DNA from: UBA1738 sp045538755
GTDB taxonomy: Bacteria; Bacillota; Clostridia; UBA1381
DNA: 49,342 nt
Direction: 5' to 3'
Assembly (NCBI GenBank): GCA_045538755.1
Contig: JAZQEC010000036.1
Span: 1-49,342, forward strand
A program made the translations under genes and the position numbers. The notes under the pieces were generated by a model. The model saw nothing but the letters and a program-made list of their open reading frames with translations. It was not told the DNA's origin and made no database searches. Shown here piece after piece: positions 23,561 to 32,366 of the stretch. Every line of letters starts with the position of its first letter. Within the stretch, counting starts at the first letter, position 1.

Positions 23561-23636
23561 TGGTGCCTCCGGGTGGAATCGAACCGCCGACACAGGGATT
23601 TTCAGTCCCTTGCTCTACCGACTGAGCTACAGAGGC
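23561..23636 (-). tRNA. tRNA-Phe (GAA)
   Basis: Acceptor GCCTCTG/CGGAGGC, anticodon loop CTGAAAA with GAA, A73 and encoded CCA. A phenylalanine T-box controls pheST ~18 kb downstream; this tRNA is its likely ligand. Confidence 0.95.
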
Positions 23637-23659
23637 GTATGTTGCCGCAAAAAAGAAAA

Positions 23660-23736
23660 TGGCGACCCGGATGGGGCTCGAACCCACGACCTCTAGCGTG
23701 ACAGGCTAGCGTTCTAACCAACTGAACTACCGGGCC
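23660..23736 (-). tRNA. tRNA-Asp (GTC)
   Basis: Acceptor GGCCCGG/CCGGGTC, anticodon loop CTGTCAC with GTC, G73 as expected for Asp, encoded CCA. Confidence 0.95.
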
Positions 23737-23749
23737 ACATAAAAGAAAC

Positions 23750-23825
23750 TGGTGGGAGTAACAGGGCTCGAACCTGTGACATCCTGCTTGTAAGGCAGAC
23801 GCTCTCCCAGCTGAGCTATACTCCC
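23750..23825 (-). tRNA. tRNA-Val (TAC)
   Basis: Acceptor GGGAGTA/TACTCCC, anticodon loop CTTACAA with TAC, A73, encoded CCA. First gene of the cluster after the promoter. Confidence 0.95.
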
Positions 23826-23855
23826 AAATGTGTCTTTTCCGTGACAACAAAAGTA

Positions 23856-23884
23856 ATTATAACAGCATACAATCAATTTGTCAA
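23856..23884 (-). promoter_or_regulatory. tRNA cluster promoter
   Basis: On the minus strand TTGACA (23884-23879), 17-nt spacer and TATAAT (23861-23856), both boxes perfect, ~30 bp before tRNA-Val. Confidence 0.9.
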
Positions 23885-24031
23885 GCATTTTTTTAAAAAA
23901 AATTAAAAAAATTATTTGCTGGTTTGATTTTACTAAATTGCCTGCACTGAAAACTACGTATTTAGATGCATTTTTTGATAAATATACCCTTATACCAATT
24001 TCATAAAATTTGGTGAATATGGCATTTTTTC

Positions 24032-24060
24032 TTGTAATTAAGAAAAAAGTATAGTATAAT
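24032..24060 (+). promoter_or_regulatory. Promoter of BspA-type gene
   Basis: TTGTAA, 17-nt spacer, TATAAT; it implies a ~170-nt leader. Confidence 0.72.
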
Positions 24061-24068
24061 GATTGCGT

Positions 24069-24155
24069 CACAATAATTGATGTAATTGAGAGGCTTAATT
24101 GTGTGGCGAAGTGGGATTATTGATATATTTATGCAAATATATTCAGAAATATCCC
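24069..24155 (+). other. Structured leader of BspA-type gene
   Basis: Two hairpins lie in the untranslated leader: CACAAT/ATTGTG (24069-24074 with 24098-24103), and a two-tier stem GGGAT/ATCCC enclosing ATATATTT/AAATATAT (24113-24155). There is no U-tract. It does not match a riboswitch class I know. Confidence 0.45.
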
Positions 24156-24236
24156 AAAAATAAAGGTTTTAACAATAGTTAAAATATAAAAGTGTGTCTA
24201 CTTGGCACTGTGAATTTTAAAATGGGGGCTTTTTTT

Positions 24237-25301
24237 ATGAAGAGAATTAAAGGTTTGGTATGTATGGGTTTGTGTATGTGCGTATTAATGTCAATAGCAC
24301 CGCTTGCGGTGATGGCATCAGGCGGAAGCTGTGGCGAAAACATAACTTGGGAGTTAGATGAAGCAGGCACTCTTACACTTTCCGGCTCGGGCGATATGGA
24401 CGATTACACTCTCCAAAATGCTCCGTGGCATTCTGATGTGGAAAAAATTAAAAAGGTAGTTATCGGCGAAGGCATTACTTCGGTTGGCGATTATTCTTTA
24501 ATGGATTGTAAAAACCTTACTGAAATAGTTTTTCCGAAAACTCTTGAAGAAATTGGAGTGAGAGCATTTTCGAGCTGTGCAATTAAAACTCTTGTGCTTC
24601 CTTTGGGGCTTAAAAAGATTGGGGGATTTGCATTTTTAGTATGTGAGTCTTTAGAGAGCGTAACAATTCCTGAGGGTGTAGAAGAAATTGATGATTTTGC
24701 CTTTGAATACTGCACTGCTCTTACAACTGTAAAGCTTCCCAAAAGTCTTAAGAAAATGGGTATGTGTGTATTCCGTATATGTGAATCTCTAAAAGATGTA
24801 TATTATGCAGGCAGTGAAGAAGACTGGAACAATGCAAAGATTGAACATAACTGGGCATTTCGTGCAGGTGAATACACCTTCCATTATAACTCGATAAACA
24901 GTGATAAACAGATTATTCTTACGATAGGTCAAAAAACTGCACTTGTTAACGGAGAGGTTGTGGAAAACGATGTTGCACCGCAGATAGTGAATGGAAGAAC
25001 TATGCTTCCGATAAGATTTTTGGCAGAAACTCTCGGTGCAGATGTTTATTGGGACGGAACAACGGGTGTGGTTTCGATTATTGAATCAATACGTGATAAG
25101 ATGGTAAAGGTAAAAAAGTCAATAGTTTTGAAGATAGGAAGCGACGAAGCTGTTGTAGATAATGAAATCGTTATGCTTGATGCACCTGCTTTTGTGCAGG
25201 ACGGAAGAACATTTTTGCCGGTCAGATTTATAACAGAAGAGCTTGGATGCTATGTAGAATGGATTGCCGAAACGCAGCAGGTATTGATTGAAAGATATTA
25301 A
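24237..25301 (+). CDS. Secreted BspA-type leucine-rich repeat protein with stalk domains
   Basis: 355 residues from ATG 24237; the frame is open 15 codons upstream, but only this start yields a signal peptide (MKRIKGLVCMGLCMCVLMSIAPLAVMASG). Residues ~35-195 carry BspA/LRR_5-type repeats (LTEIVFPKTLEEIGVRAFSSC, LESVTIPEGVEEIDDFAFEYC). Residues ~215-355 hold two copper-amine-oxidase-N-like stalk repeats (NGRTMLPIRFLAETLGADVYWD and DGRTFLPVRFITEELGCYVEW). Such proteins are exported by Clostridia and may bind the wall and external ligands. A possible lipobox is not convincing. Confidence 0.85.
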   Translation: MKRIKGLVCMGLCMCVLMSIAPLAVMASGGSCGENITWELDEAGTLTLSGSGDMDDYTLQNAPWHSDVEKIKKVVIGEGITSVGDYSLMDCKNLTEIVFPKTLEEIGVRAFSSCAIKTLVLPLGLKKIGGFAFLVCESLESVTIPEGVEEIDDFAFEYCTALTTVKLPKSLKKMGMCVFRICESLKDVYYAGSEEDWNNAKIEHNWAFRAGEYTFHYNSINSDKQIILTIGQKTALVNGEVVENDVAPQIVNGRTMLPIRFLAETLGADVYWDGTTGVVSIIESIRDKMVKVKKSIVLKIGSDEAVVDNEIVMLDAPAFVQDGRTFLPVRFITEELGCYVEWIAETQQVLIERY

Positions 25302-25345
25302 TAAGGCTGCCAAAACAAAATAAACAGAAGAAATATGACAAATTG

Positions 25346-25374
25346 TTGACAAAAAGAAATTTTGGAATTATAAT
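25346..25374 (+). promoter_or_regulatory. Promoter of nucleotidyltransferase gene
   Basis: TTGACA, 17-nt spacer, TATAAT, both perfect, ~36 bp before the start codon. Confidence 0.88.
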
Positions 25375-25410
25375 AAAATCATAATTATGTTAATTTTGGA
25401 GGAATATGCT

Positions 25411-26271
25411 ATGAACACAACATTGGTAGTAATGGCGGCAGGAATGGGAAGTCGTTTCGGCGGACTTAAGCAAATGGAGCCTATTGGGCCGAATGGAGAA
25501 GTTTTATTGGACTTTTCGGTATATGATGCTAAAAAGTCGGGCTTCAATAAGGTTGTTTTCATTATAAAAGAAGAAATTGAAAAGGATTTCAAGGAAATCG
25601 TAGGCAAAAAAGTTGAAAAAGTTATTGATGTTGAATATGTTATGCAGGATATTTCAAATCTTCCTGAAGGAAGAAAGAAGCCTTGGGGTACAACTCATGC
25701 AATTCTTTGCTGTAAGGACATTATTAAAGAGCCTTTTGCAGTAATAAATGCAGATGACTACTACGGCTCAAATGCATTTACAGATATCCAGAAGCATTTG
25801 CAGAATGCTAAAGGCTTTGACTTTTGTATGGTGAACTATGACCTCGAAAAAACTGTATCTGAAAACGGTACTGTTGCAAGAGGCTGTTGCGTTATTGAGA
25901 ATGGATACCTTAAAGACATTGTTGAAAGAACAAAAATAAACTCAAAATCACAGTACACAGATGATGACGGCGAAACATGGCATCAACTGCCGACAGATCA
26001 GAAGGTATCAATGAACCTTTGGGGCTTTACACCGGATATTTTTCCGGAACTTGAAAAGGAATTCGATGACTTTATGAATACAGCAGACCTTTTAAAGGAC
26101 GAATGTTTAATTCCAAACACTGTTGATAAGTTGATTAAGAGCGGTAAGGCAACAGTTAAGTCTTACTCAAATAAGGATAAGTGGTACGGAATTACATACC
26201 GTGAAGATAAGGAAGAAGTTCAGGCAGCAATTAAGGAGCTTTGCGACAAGGGATTATACGACGGTATTTAA
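25411..26271 (+). CDS. Sugar-phosphate nucleotidyltransferase
   Basis: 286 residues from ATG 25411 (GGAGGA upstream). The N-terminal signature TLVVMAAGMGSRFGGLKQMEPIG is the nucleotide-binding loop of the glucose-1-phosphate nucleotidyltransferase family, and FAVINADDYYG holds the metal-binding Asp. Lys in GGLKQMEP is the usual phosphate-contacting residue. The substrate sugar and nucleotide cannot be deduced. It is a single gene with its own promoter and terminator, possibly feeding surface polysaccharide synthesis. Confidence 0.83.
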   Translation: MNTTLVVMAAGMGSRFGGLKQMEPIGPNGEVLLDFSVYDAKKSGFNKVVFIIKEEIEKDFKEIVGKKVEKVIDVEYVMQDISNLPEGRKKPWGTTHAILCCKDIIKEPFAVINADDYYGSNAFTDIQKHLQNAKGFDFCMVNYDLEKTVSENGTVARGCCVIENGYLKDIVERTKINSKSQYTDDDGETWHQLPTDQKVSMNLWGFTPDIFPELEKEFDDFMNTADLLKDECLIPNTVDKLIKSGKATVKSYSNKDKWYGITYREDKEEVQAAIKELCDKGLYDGI

Positions 26272-26284
26272 TAAGATTTAGGTA

Positions 26285-26319
26285 TTTCCGCAGGGTATTT
26301 TAGCCTTGCGGAAATTTTT
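26285..26319 (+). terminator. Terminator after nucleotidyltransferase
   Basis: TTTCCGCAGGG pairs with CCTTGCGGAAA, followed by TTTTTA. Confidence 0.82.
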
Positions 26320-26341
26320 ACGTCTTTTTTTCACAAAACTA

Positions 26342-26370
26342 TTGACAATGGCATAAAAATACTGTATAAT
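26342..26370 (+). promoter_or_regulatory. Promoter of the ylxM-ffh operon
   Basis: TTGACA, 17-nt spacer, TATAAT, both perfect. Confidence 0.9.
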
Positions 26371-26416
26371 GCGACTGTAAAGTTTTTTTGGTTTACACTA
26401 AAAGGCGGTGAAAATC

Positions 26417-26752
26417 TTGGCAAAGGATCTATCGGTCAGTGTTCTTTTGGATTTTTATGGAGAGCTTTTGACCGAAAAGCAAGCAGAGTCACTTGATTTA
26501 TATTACAATCAGGATTTGTCTTTGGCAGAAATTGCACAGGATATGGAAGTATCACGTCAGGGTGTGCGTGCTTTTATAAAGCAAGGCGAGGCACATCTTT
26601 TGGAATTTGAGGAAAAGCTCGGTATGGCGAAAAGATTTGCCGAAATAAGCAAGACTGTTAAAAATGTGCAGGAAATTGTGAATGAGATGCCTCAAAATGA
26701 AAAAACAAGGCGTTTGACCGAAAAAATTGAAGAAATTAAAAGTCGTCTGTAA
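26417..26752 (+). CDS. ylxM: YlxM, SRP-associated HTH protein
   Basis: About 111 residues. TTG 26417 is preferred because AGGCGGTG lies 6 nt upstream; GTG 26408 is an alternative adding three residues. The sequence LLDFYGELLTEKQAESLDLYY followed by SLAEIAQDMEVSRQGVRAFIKQGE is the sigma-region-4-like helix-turn-helix of YlxM/p13. The family is nearly always paired with ffh and is thought to modulate the signal recognition particle. It lies 14 bp before ffh. Confidence 0.9.
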   Translation: MAKDLSVSVLLDFYGELLTEKQAESLDLYYNQDLSLAEIAQDMEVSRQGVRAFIKQGEAHLLEFEEKLGMAKRFAEISKTVKNVQEIVNEMPQNEKTRRLTEKIEEIKSRL

Positions 26753-26766
26753 AGGTGGTGCAAAAA

Positions 26767-28119
26767 GTGGCATTTGAAAATCTTGGCGAAAAGTTGTCAG
26801 GAGTCTTTAAAAAGTTAAAAGGCAAAGGAAAAATTACTGAAAAAGATATAAAAGATGCCATGCGTGAGGTAAAACTCGCACTTTTGGAGGCAGACGTAAA
26901 CTTTAAGGTTGTTAAAGACTTTATAAACAGTGTTTCGGAAAAGGCAATGGGAGCGGAAGTCCTTGAAAGCCTTACTCCGTCGCAAAATATTTTGAAAATT
27001 GTTCGTGATGAACTCACAGAATTAATGGGCTCGGAAAATGCAAGACTTGAATTTTCAAAACATCCGCCGACAGTTATTATGATGTGCGGTCTTCAGGGTG
27101 CCGGAAAAACAACGGCATCGGCAAAGCTTGCTCTAAACTTAAGAAAGACGATGGACAAACGCCCACTATTGGTTGCGTGTGACGTCTATCGTCCGGCGGC
27201 TGTAAAACAGCTTCAGGTTTTGGGCGACCAGATTGGTGTTTCGGTTTTCTCAATGGGAACAGACGAAAATCCGGTTAAAATTGCAGAAGCTGCAGTTGAG
27301 CATGCTAAAAAGCATGGCAATGACCCTGTAATTATAGATACAGCAGGTAGACTTCATATAGACGAAGAGTTGATGGCGGAGCTTTCAAATATAAGCTCAA
27401 AGACAAATCCTTCCGAAATATTACTTGTTGTTGACGCAATGACAGGTCAGGACGCAGTAAATGTAGCAGAAAGTTTTAACAGCCAGCTTGAAATAACAGG
27501 TGTAATTCTGTCAAAGCTTGATGGAGACACAAGAGGTGGTGCGGCACTTTCAGTAAAAGCCGTTACTAAAAAGCCTGTCAAATTCGCATCGGTAGGCGAA
27601 AAGCTCTCAGAGCTTGAACCGTTCCATCCTGACCGTATGGCAGGAAGAATTCTCGGTATGGGAGACGTTATGACCTTGATTGACAGAGCGCAGGAGGTTG
27701 TTGACGAGGAACAGGCAAAAGAGCTTGAGAAAAAAATGCGTCAGCAAACCTTTGACCTTGAGGATTTCTTGGGACAGCTTCAGCAAATAAAGAAAATGGG
27801 TTCTATTTCCCAGATTTTAGGAATGATGCCTGGCGTTGATAAAAGGATGCTTGATAACATAAACGATGCCGATGGCGAAAAGAAAATGAAGCGAACCGAA
27901 GCAATTATACAGTCTATGACGCCCAAGGAAAGAGCTAACCCCAAAATTATTGCTGCAAGCCGCAAGGTGAGAATTGCAAAAGGCAGCGGAACACGGGTTC
28001 AGGACGTAAATGAGCTATTAAAACAGTTTGACCAGATGAAGCAGATAATGAAGCAGTTTTCGGGAGGCAAACAAGCGAAGCTTTTAAAACGAATGAAAAA
28101 GTTTGGTGGAAAGTTTTAA
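26767..28119 (+). CDS. ffh: Signal recognition particle protein Ffh
   Basis: 450 residues from GTG 26767 (AAAGGTGGTG upstream; earlier in-frame GTGs lie within that site). The N domain starts MAFENLGEKLSGVFKKL. The G domain has GLQGAGKTT (P-loop), DTAGRLH and SKLDGDTRGG. The Met-rich M domain (MRQQTFDLEDFLGQL; ILGMMPGVDKRM; QFDQMKQIMKQ) binds 4.5S RNA and signal sequences. It targets ribosomes making membrane proteins to FtsY. Confidence 0.97.
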   Translation: MAFENLGEKLSGVFKKLKGKGKITEKDIKDAMREVKLALLEADVNFKVVKDFINSVSEKAMGAEVLESLTPSQNILKIVRDELTELMGSENARLEFSKHPPTVIMMCGLQGAGKTTASAKLALNLRKTMDKRPLLVACDVYRPAAVKQLQVLGDQIGVSVFSMGTDENPVKIAEAAVEHAKKHGNDPVIIDTAGRLHIDEELMAELSNISSKTNPSEILLVVDAMTGQDAVNVAESFNSQLEITGVILSKLDGDTRGGAALSVKAVTKKPVKFASVGEKLSELEPFHPDRMAGRILGMGDVMTLIDRAQEVVDEEQAKELEKKMRQQTFDLEDFLGQLQQIKKMGSISQILGMMPGVDKRMLDNINDADGEKKMKRTEAIIQSMTPKERANPKIIAASRKVRIAKGSGTRVQDVNELLKQFDQMKQIMKQFSGGKQAKLLKRMKKFGGKF

Positions 28120-28181
28120 AAGATATTAAATGCCGAAAGGCTTTGATATACAAAAGAAATATTTTCAGGAGGTGAAATAAC

Positions 28182-28424
28182 ATGGCAGTAAAGATCAGAT
28201 TAAGAAGAATGGGTGCTAAGAAGGCTCCTTTTTACAGAGTAGTTGTAGCAGATTCAAGATATCCGAGAGATGGTAGATTTATCGAAGAAATTGGAACATA
28301 CAATCCGCTGACAGATCCTGCAACAGTAAACATTGACGCAGACTTAGCTAAGAAGTGGATCGGTAACGGTGCACAGCCTACTGATACAGTTAAGGCTCTT
28401 CTTAAAAAGCAGGGTATTATGTAA
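28182..28424 (+). CDS. rpsP: 30S ribosomal protein S16
   Basis: 80 residues: MAVKIRLRRMGAKKAPFYRVVVADSR and the following GTYNPLTDP are diagnostic of bS16. It has AGGAGGTG upstream and lies 62 bp after ffh, followed by khpA at 13 bp. Needed for 30S assembly. Confidence 0.97.
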   Translation: MAVKIRLRRMGAKKAPFYRVVVADSRYPRDGRFIEEIGTYNPLTDPATVNIDADLAKKWIGNGAQPTDTVKALLKKQGIM

Positions 28425-28437
28425 GGAGATTCCCGTT

Positions 28438-28668
28438 ATGAAAGAAGTTTTAGAACTTATTGCAAAAGCATTAGTAGAACACCCAGATGAGGTTTCGGTA
28501 ACAGAAATTGAGGGTGAAAATTCGGTAACTTTAGAGCTTCGTGTTGCTGACGGCGATATGGGCAAGGTTATCGGAAAACAGGGAAAGATTGCAAAGGCAA
28601 TCAGAACTGTTGTTAAGGCAGCCGCAAGTATTGAAGACAAGCATGTGACTGTCGATATTGTTCAATAA
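28438..28668 (+). CDS. khpA: KH-domain RNA-binding protein KhpA
   Basis: 76 residues from ATG 28438 (AAGGAGA upstream). The type II KH domain carries GKVIGKQGK, the nucleic-acid-binding loop. KhpA pairs with KhpB in other Firmicutes and affects cell division and elongation; in this gene order it always follows rpsP. Confidence 0.93.
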   Translation: MKEVLELIAKALVEHPDEVSVTEIEGENSVTLELRVADGDMGKVIGKQGKIAKAIRTVVKAAASIEDKHVTVDIVQ

Positions 28669-28677
28669 ATATATGTT

Positions 28678-28764
28678 AAAATGAGTGTCAGATGCGGCAC
28701 TTATTTTAATATATAAAAAAGGCTGGAATGAGTTTCCGCAAGAATAAACAAAGTCCTGCGGAAA
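28678..28764 (+). other. Two hairpins in the khpA-rimM gap
   Basis: AAAATGAGTG/CACTTATTTT (28678-28707) is terminator-like. TTTCCGCA/TGCGGAAA (28733-28764) follows, with a short T-rich tail. The 136-nt gap may lower rimM-trmD expression relative to rpsP; no promoter was clear. Confidence 0.5.
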
Positions 28765-28804
28765 TTTCTTTCATACCTGTGCAGATGCACAGAAAGGATA
28801 AAAG

Positions 28805-29314
28805 ATGAATTTTTTAGAAGTAGGAAAAATTATAAATACTCACGGACTTCGTGGTGAAGTAAAAATTGTAACTTGGACAGACTATCCGGAGGTTTTTGAG
28901 GAAATCGGCGTTGTTTTTGTAAAAAAACGCACAGAACAGGAAAAGCTTACAATTAAAAATGTAAAATATCAGAAAAATAATATCATAGTAAAATTTGCGG
29001 AAATTGACTCAATCGAAGAAGCTGAGAAGTATAAAAATGCAGTTTTGGTGGCAGACAGAGAGGCACTTGGTGAACTGCCTGAGGGAGTTTATTATATAGC
29101 CGACCTTGTAGACAGCACTGTTTATCAGGAGGACGGCAAGGAAATAGGGTGTCTGGTTGATGTTTTCTCAACTGGCTCAAACGATGTTTATGATATAAGG
29201 CGCGAAGGAAAAAAGAATCTTTTGGTACCTATAATTGAAGGCGTTTTAAAATCGGTTGACATAGAAAATAAGAAAATTACGATAAAAATACCTGAAGGAT
29301 TGGAAGACGAATGA
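28805..29314 (+). CDS. rimM: Ribosome maturation factor RimM
   Basis: 169 residues. The N-terminal MNFLEVGKIINTHGLRGEVKI and the PRC-barrel part (GVYYIADLVDSTVYQEDGKEIG; DVYDIRREGKKNLLVPII) define RimM, which binds S19 during 30S head assembly. Its stop overlaps the trmD start (ATGA), indicating coupling. Confidence 0.96.
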   Translation: MNFLEVGKIINTHGLRGEVKIVTWTDYPEVFEEIGVVFVKKRTEQEKLTIKNVKYQKNNIIVKFAEIDSIEEAEKYKNAVLVADREALGELPEGVYYIADLVDSTVYQEDGKEIGCLVDVFSTGSNDVYDIRREGKKNLLVPIIEGVLKSVDIENKKITIKIPEGLEDE

Positions 29315-30048
29315 TAAAATTTGATGTTTTGACCATATTTCCGGATATGTTTGAAGCTGTGCTTGGAAACAGCATTACAGGAAGAGCAAGGGAAAAAGGT
29401 CTTATTGAAATGAATTTTATAAATATCAGGGACTTTTCAAAGGACAAGCACAGAAAGACTGACGATTACCCTTATTCGGGCGGAGGCGGTATGCTTATGA
29501 CTCCTCAGCCTATTTATGATGCGTATATGAGCGTAGCTAAAGGTTGTGAGGAAAAACCGCATACAATCTTTTTGTCGCCGCAAGGAACAGTTTTTGACCA
29601 GAAGAAAGCGATTGAACTGTCTCAAAAAGAGCATATAGTATTTCTTTGCGGTCACTATGAAGGGGTTGACCAGAGAATACTCGATATGATTGTAGATGAG
29701 GAGATTTCGATAGGCGATTTTGTGCTAACAGGCGGAGAAATTCCTGCAATGGCAGTCATTGACTCGGTAAGCAGAATGATTCCGGGCGTACTTTCTGCCG
29801 AAAGTTCGTATCAGAATGAAAGCCATTTTTCAGGGCTTTTAGAGTATCCTCAATATACACATCCGCAGGAATTTATGGGTATGAAAATCCCTGAAGTTCT
29901 AATTTCAGGGCATCATAAGAATATTGAAATCTGGAAACGACAGCAGGCGCTACTGACCACAAAGAAAAAGCGACCGGATATGCTAAAGGCAGCCAAACTT
30001 TCGAAAGAGGATATTGCCTTTTTAGAGCAATTTGATGAAAAAAGTTGA
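29311..30048 (+). CDS. trmD: tRNA (guanine-N1)-methyltransferase TrmD
   Basis: 245 residues of the SPOUT family. KFDVLTIFPDMFEAVLGNSI, PYSGGGGMLMTPQPIYDA, LCGHYEGVDQRI and SIGDFVLTGGEIPAM form the knotted S-adenosylmethionine site. It methylates G37 of tRNAs to prevent frameshifting. In many Firmicutes rplS follows; here murA follows instead, under its own promoter. Confidence 0.97.
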   Translation: MIKFDVLTIFPDMFEAVLGNSITGRAREKGLIEMNFINIRDFSKDKHRKTDDYPYSGGGGMLMTPQPIYDAYMSVAKGCEEKPHTIFLSPQGTVFDQKKAIELSQKEHIVFLCGHYEGVDQRILDMIVDEEISIGDFVLTGGEIPAMAVIDSVSRMIPGVLSAESSYQNESHFSGLLEYPQYTHPQEFMGMKIPEVLISGHHKNIEIWKRQQALLTTKKKRPDMLKAAKLSKEDIAFLEQFDEKS

Positions 30049-30073
30049 TTTTATCGTAATAGTTTGATATAAT
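30045..30073 (+). promoter_or_regulatory. murA promoter
   Basis: TTGATT overlaps the trmD stop; 17-nt spacer, then TATAAT. Confidence 0.75.
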
Positions 30074-30146
30074 ATATTGTTGTAGGAACACAAAATGGCT
30101 GTTTTCATATTATACAATATGGAAATTTAAAGCCGGAGGTGTTTCT

Positions 30147-31400
30147 ATGAGCAAGCTGATCATAGACGGCGGCAAAAAAATGGAGGGCGAAATTGACGTT
30201 CAAGGGGCGAAAAATTCCGTGCTTCCAATTCTAGCGGCTGCTATTTTGAGCGATGGAAAAAATATAATATATAACTGTCCTAAACTGAGAGATGTCGAAA
30301 TGACGATTGCAGTTTTGAAAAATCTTGGATGTACAGTAAAATGGGAAAAGAACTGCTTGGAGGTAGATTCCTCAAACATTTCGGGATATACAATTCCTGA
30401 TGACCTTATGCGCCAGATGCGTTCATCGATAATTTTTCTAGGAGCAATTATTTCGAAATTCGGAAGAGCAGAGGTTTCTATGCCGGGCGGCTGCGAAATC
30501 GGCAACAGACCTATTGATCTGCATATTAAAGCACTTAAGCAACTCGGTGTCGAAATAAGCGAATCTCACGGATTTATTCACTGCATAGCGGATAACCTTG
30601 AGGGCACAAACATACATCTTGATTTCCCAAGCGTCGGCGCAACTGAAAATACTATGCTCGCGGCGTGTATGGCAAAAGGTGTGACGGTTATAGAAAATGC
30701 GGCACGAGAGCCTGAAATTGTTGACCTTGAACGGTTTTTGAACCGAATGGGCGCTAGAATTCGTGGTGCAGGAAGCGACACTGTTGTAATTGAAGGTGTA
30801 CATAAGCTTTACGGTGTAGAGCATACTATTATTCCGGACAGAATTGTTGCAGCAACGTATCTTGCTTGCGCAGCGGCATCTGAAGGAAGTGTTATTCTTA
30901 AAAAGGCAGATAGCGGTCATGCCGGTGCTATGATAAATGTTTTGCAGGATATGGGATGTAAAATTTACACTGAACGAAATAGAATAATTCTGCAACCGGC
31001 AAAAAAGCTAAAAAGCGTCGGAACTATTAAAACTATGCCATATCCGGGGTTCCCGACCGATATCCAATCTCCTTTTATGGCGCTTTCTACGCAGTGCAAG
31101 GGAACGAGTGTCTTTGTAGAAAACATATTTGAAAACCGTTTTCAGCATATTGAAGAACTTGTGCGGATGGGTGCTGATATTAAAACAGACGGCAGAGTTG
31201 CTGTTGTAATCGGAAAAAGTAATTTAAGCGGCGCAAAAGTTGTTGCAAAAGAGCTTCGTGGCGGAGCGGCGCTTGTGGTTGCAGCACTTGCGGCAGACGG
31301 TATAACCGAAATTGAAAATGTAAAATTTATTGACAGGGGATATGAGCATATTGAAAAGGCTTTGTCTGCCTGCAATATCAATATAAAACGTGTTGATTGA
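30147..31400 (+). CDS. murA: UDP-N-acetylglucosamine 1-carboxyvinyltransferase MurA
   Basis: 417 residues, the usual length. The catalytic cysteine is in MPGGCEIGNRPIDLH (~residue 116), the one alkylated by fosfomycin. Other family blocks are QGAKNSVLPILAA and PGFPTDIQSPFMALS. It adds enolpyruvate to UDP-GlcNAc, the first committed step of peptidoglycan synthesis. CGGAGGTG lies before the ATG. It is followed by the division gene divIB. Confidence 0.97.
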   Translation: MSKLIIDGGKKMEGEIDVQGAKNSVLPILAAAILSDGKNIIYNCPKLRDVEMTIAVLKNLGCTVKWEKNCLEVDSSNISGYTIPDDLMRQMRSSIIFLGAIISKFGRAEVSMPGGCEIGNRPIDLHIKALKQLGVEISESHGFIHCIADNLEGTNIHLDFPSVGATENTMLAACMAKGVTVIENAAREPEIVDLERFLNRMGARIRGAGSDTVVIEGVHKLYGVEHTIIPDRIVAATYLACAAASEGSVILKKADSGHAGAMINVLQDMGCKIYTERNRIILQPAKKLKSVGTIKTMPYPGFPTDIQSPFMALSTQCKGTSVFVENIFENRFQHIEELVRMGADIKTDGRVAVVIGKSNLSGAKVVAKELRGGAALVVAALAADGITEIENVKFIDRGYEHIEKALSACNINIKRVD

Positions 31401-31448
31401 GTTGATTGATTAAATTTTATGCTGCATTTAGCAGTACGGAGGATTAGT

Positions 31449-32240
31449 ATGGCTAAGAAGAGAGTAGGTGCGCGCAGCACTATACAGGCTCGCCATGACA
31501 AACGTCGGCAAAAACGTATTCGTGAGCAACGTATAAGAAGATATACATTCTTTACCGTGCTTGCATTGATTTTTGTGCTTGTCATTATGTTTTTTACACC
31601 TCTTTTTAATATTAAAACGGTGACTGTTATCGGGAATAAAAAACTAAATACAGAGGAAATAACTGCACAAGTAGGAAATTTGAGCGGCAGAAATCTGTTT
31701 AGTACGCGCAAACGCACTATAAAACGCAATTTATATGATTTATCATATATAAATAAGGTATCAGTAAAGAAAAAGCCGTTCCCTCCAACTGTAATTGTTG
31801 AAATTGAGGAATGTCAGCCGACTGTTCAGATTTTGTTCGATGACGCCTTTATTGTGATTGACAATACAGGTAAAATTCTGGAAAAATCCATAGAAAAGAT
31901 TGAAGGAATACCGGTATGTGAGGGTGTTTCGATAATCTCCGCAAATGAAGGCGAGCTTATTGCCTTTAAAGATGAGGAAATCCAGAAAATCGTAATGTCA
32001 TGCATAGAAAATATGAAAAAAGCGGATATAATAAATGATATAACTGTTATGTCCTTTGCGGATATTACAAATATTACCTTTAATTATCAGTCGAGACTTG
32101 ATGCTATTTGTGGTACACATATTGATTTTCACCGAAAACTTGCCCTTTTCAAAGAGGCGGTTCATTCTAATCAGTTGACGCCAAACTCACGCGGAACCAT
32201 CAATCTCACGACGACAGGTAAGGCAATTTATACACCATAA
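31449..32240 (+). CDS. Cell division protein DivIB/FtsQ
   Basis: 263 residues from ATG 31449 (GGAGGA upstream). A basic cytoplasmic tail (~1-38, RHDKRRQKRIREQRIRRY) precedes one membrane segment (~40-57) and a POTRA domain (FNIKTVTVIGNKKLNTEEI; LSYINKVSVKKKPFPPTVIVEI). The C-terminal beta domain ends near PNSRGTINLTTTGKAIYTP. It links FtsL/DivIC at the septum. It sits between murA and ftsZ, without ftsA. Confidence 0.9.
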   Translation: MAKKRVGARSTIQARHDKRRQKRIREQRIRRYTFFTVLALIFVLVIMFFTPLFNIKTVTVIGNKKLNTEEITAQVGNLSGRNLFSTRKRTIKRNLYDLSYINKVSVKKKPFPPTVIVEIEECQPTVQILFDDAFIVIDNTGKILEKSIEKIEGIPVCEGVSIISANEGELIAFKDEEIQKIVMSCIENMKKADIINDITVMSFADITNITFNYQSRLDAICGTHIDFHRKLALFKEAVHSNQLTPNSRGTINLTTTGKAIYTP

Positions 32241-32293
32241 CTGTAAAAATTGCTCAAAAAAATCGAGTTTTTTAAAAAATTTGCGATTACCTA

Positions 32294-32322
32294 TTGAAAT
32301 AATTTGAAAAACATAGTACAAT
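32294..32322 (+). promoter_or_regulatory. ftsZ promoter
   Basis: TTGAAA, 17-nt spacer, TACAAT. Confidence 0.7.
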
Positions 32323-32366
32323 TAGTATGTATAGTTATAGACAAATAAACTAAGGAGGATATATAA

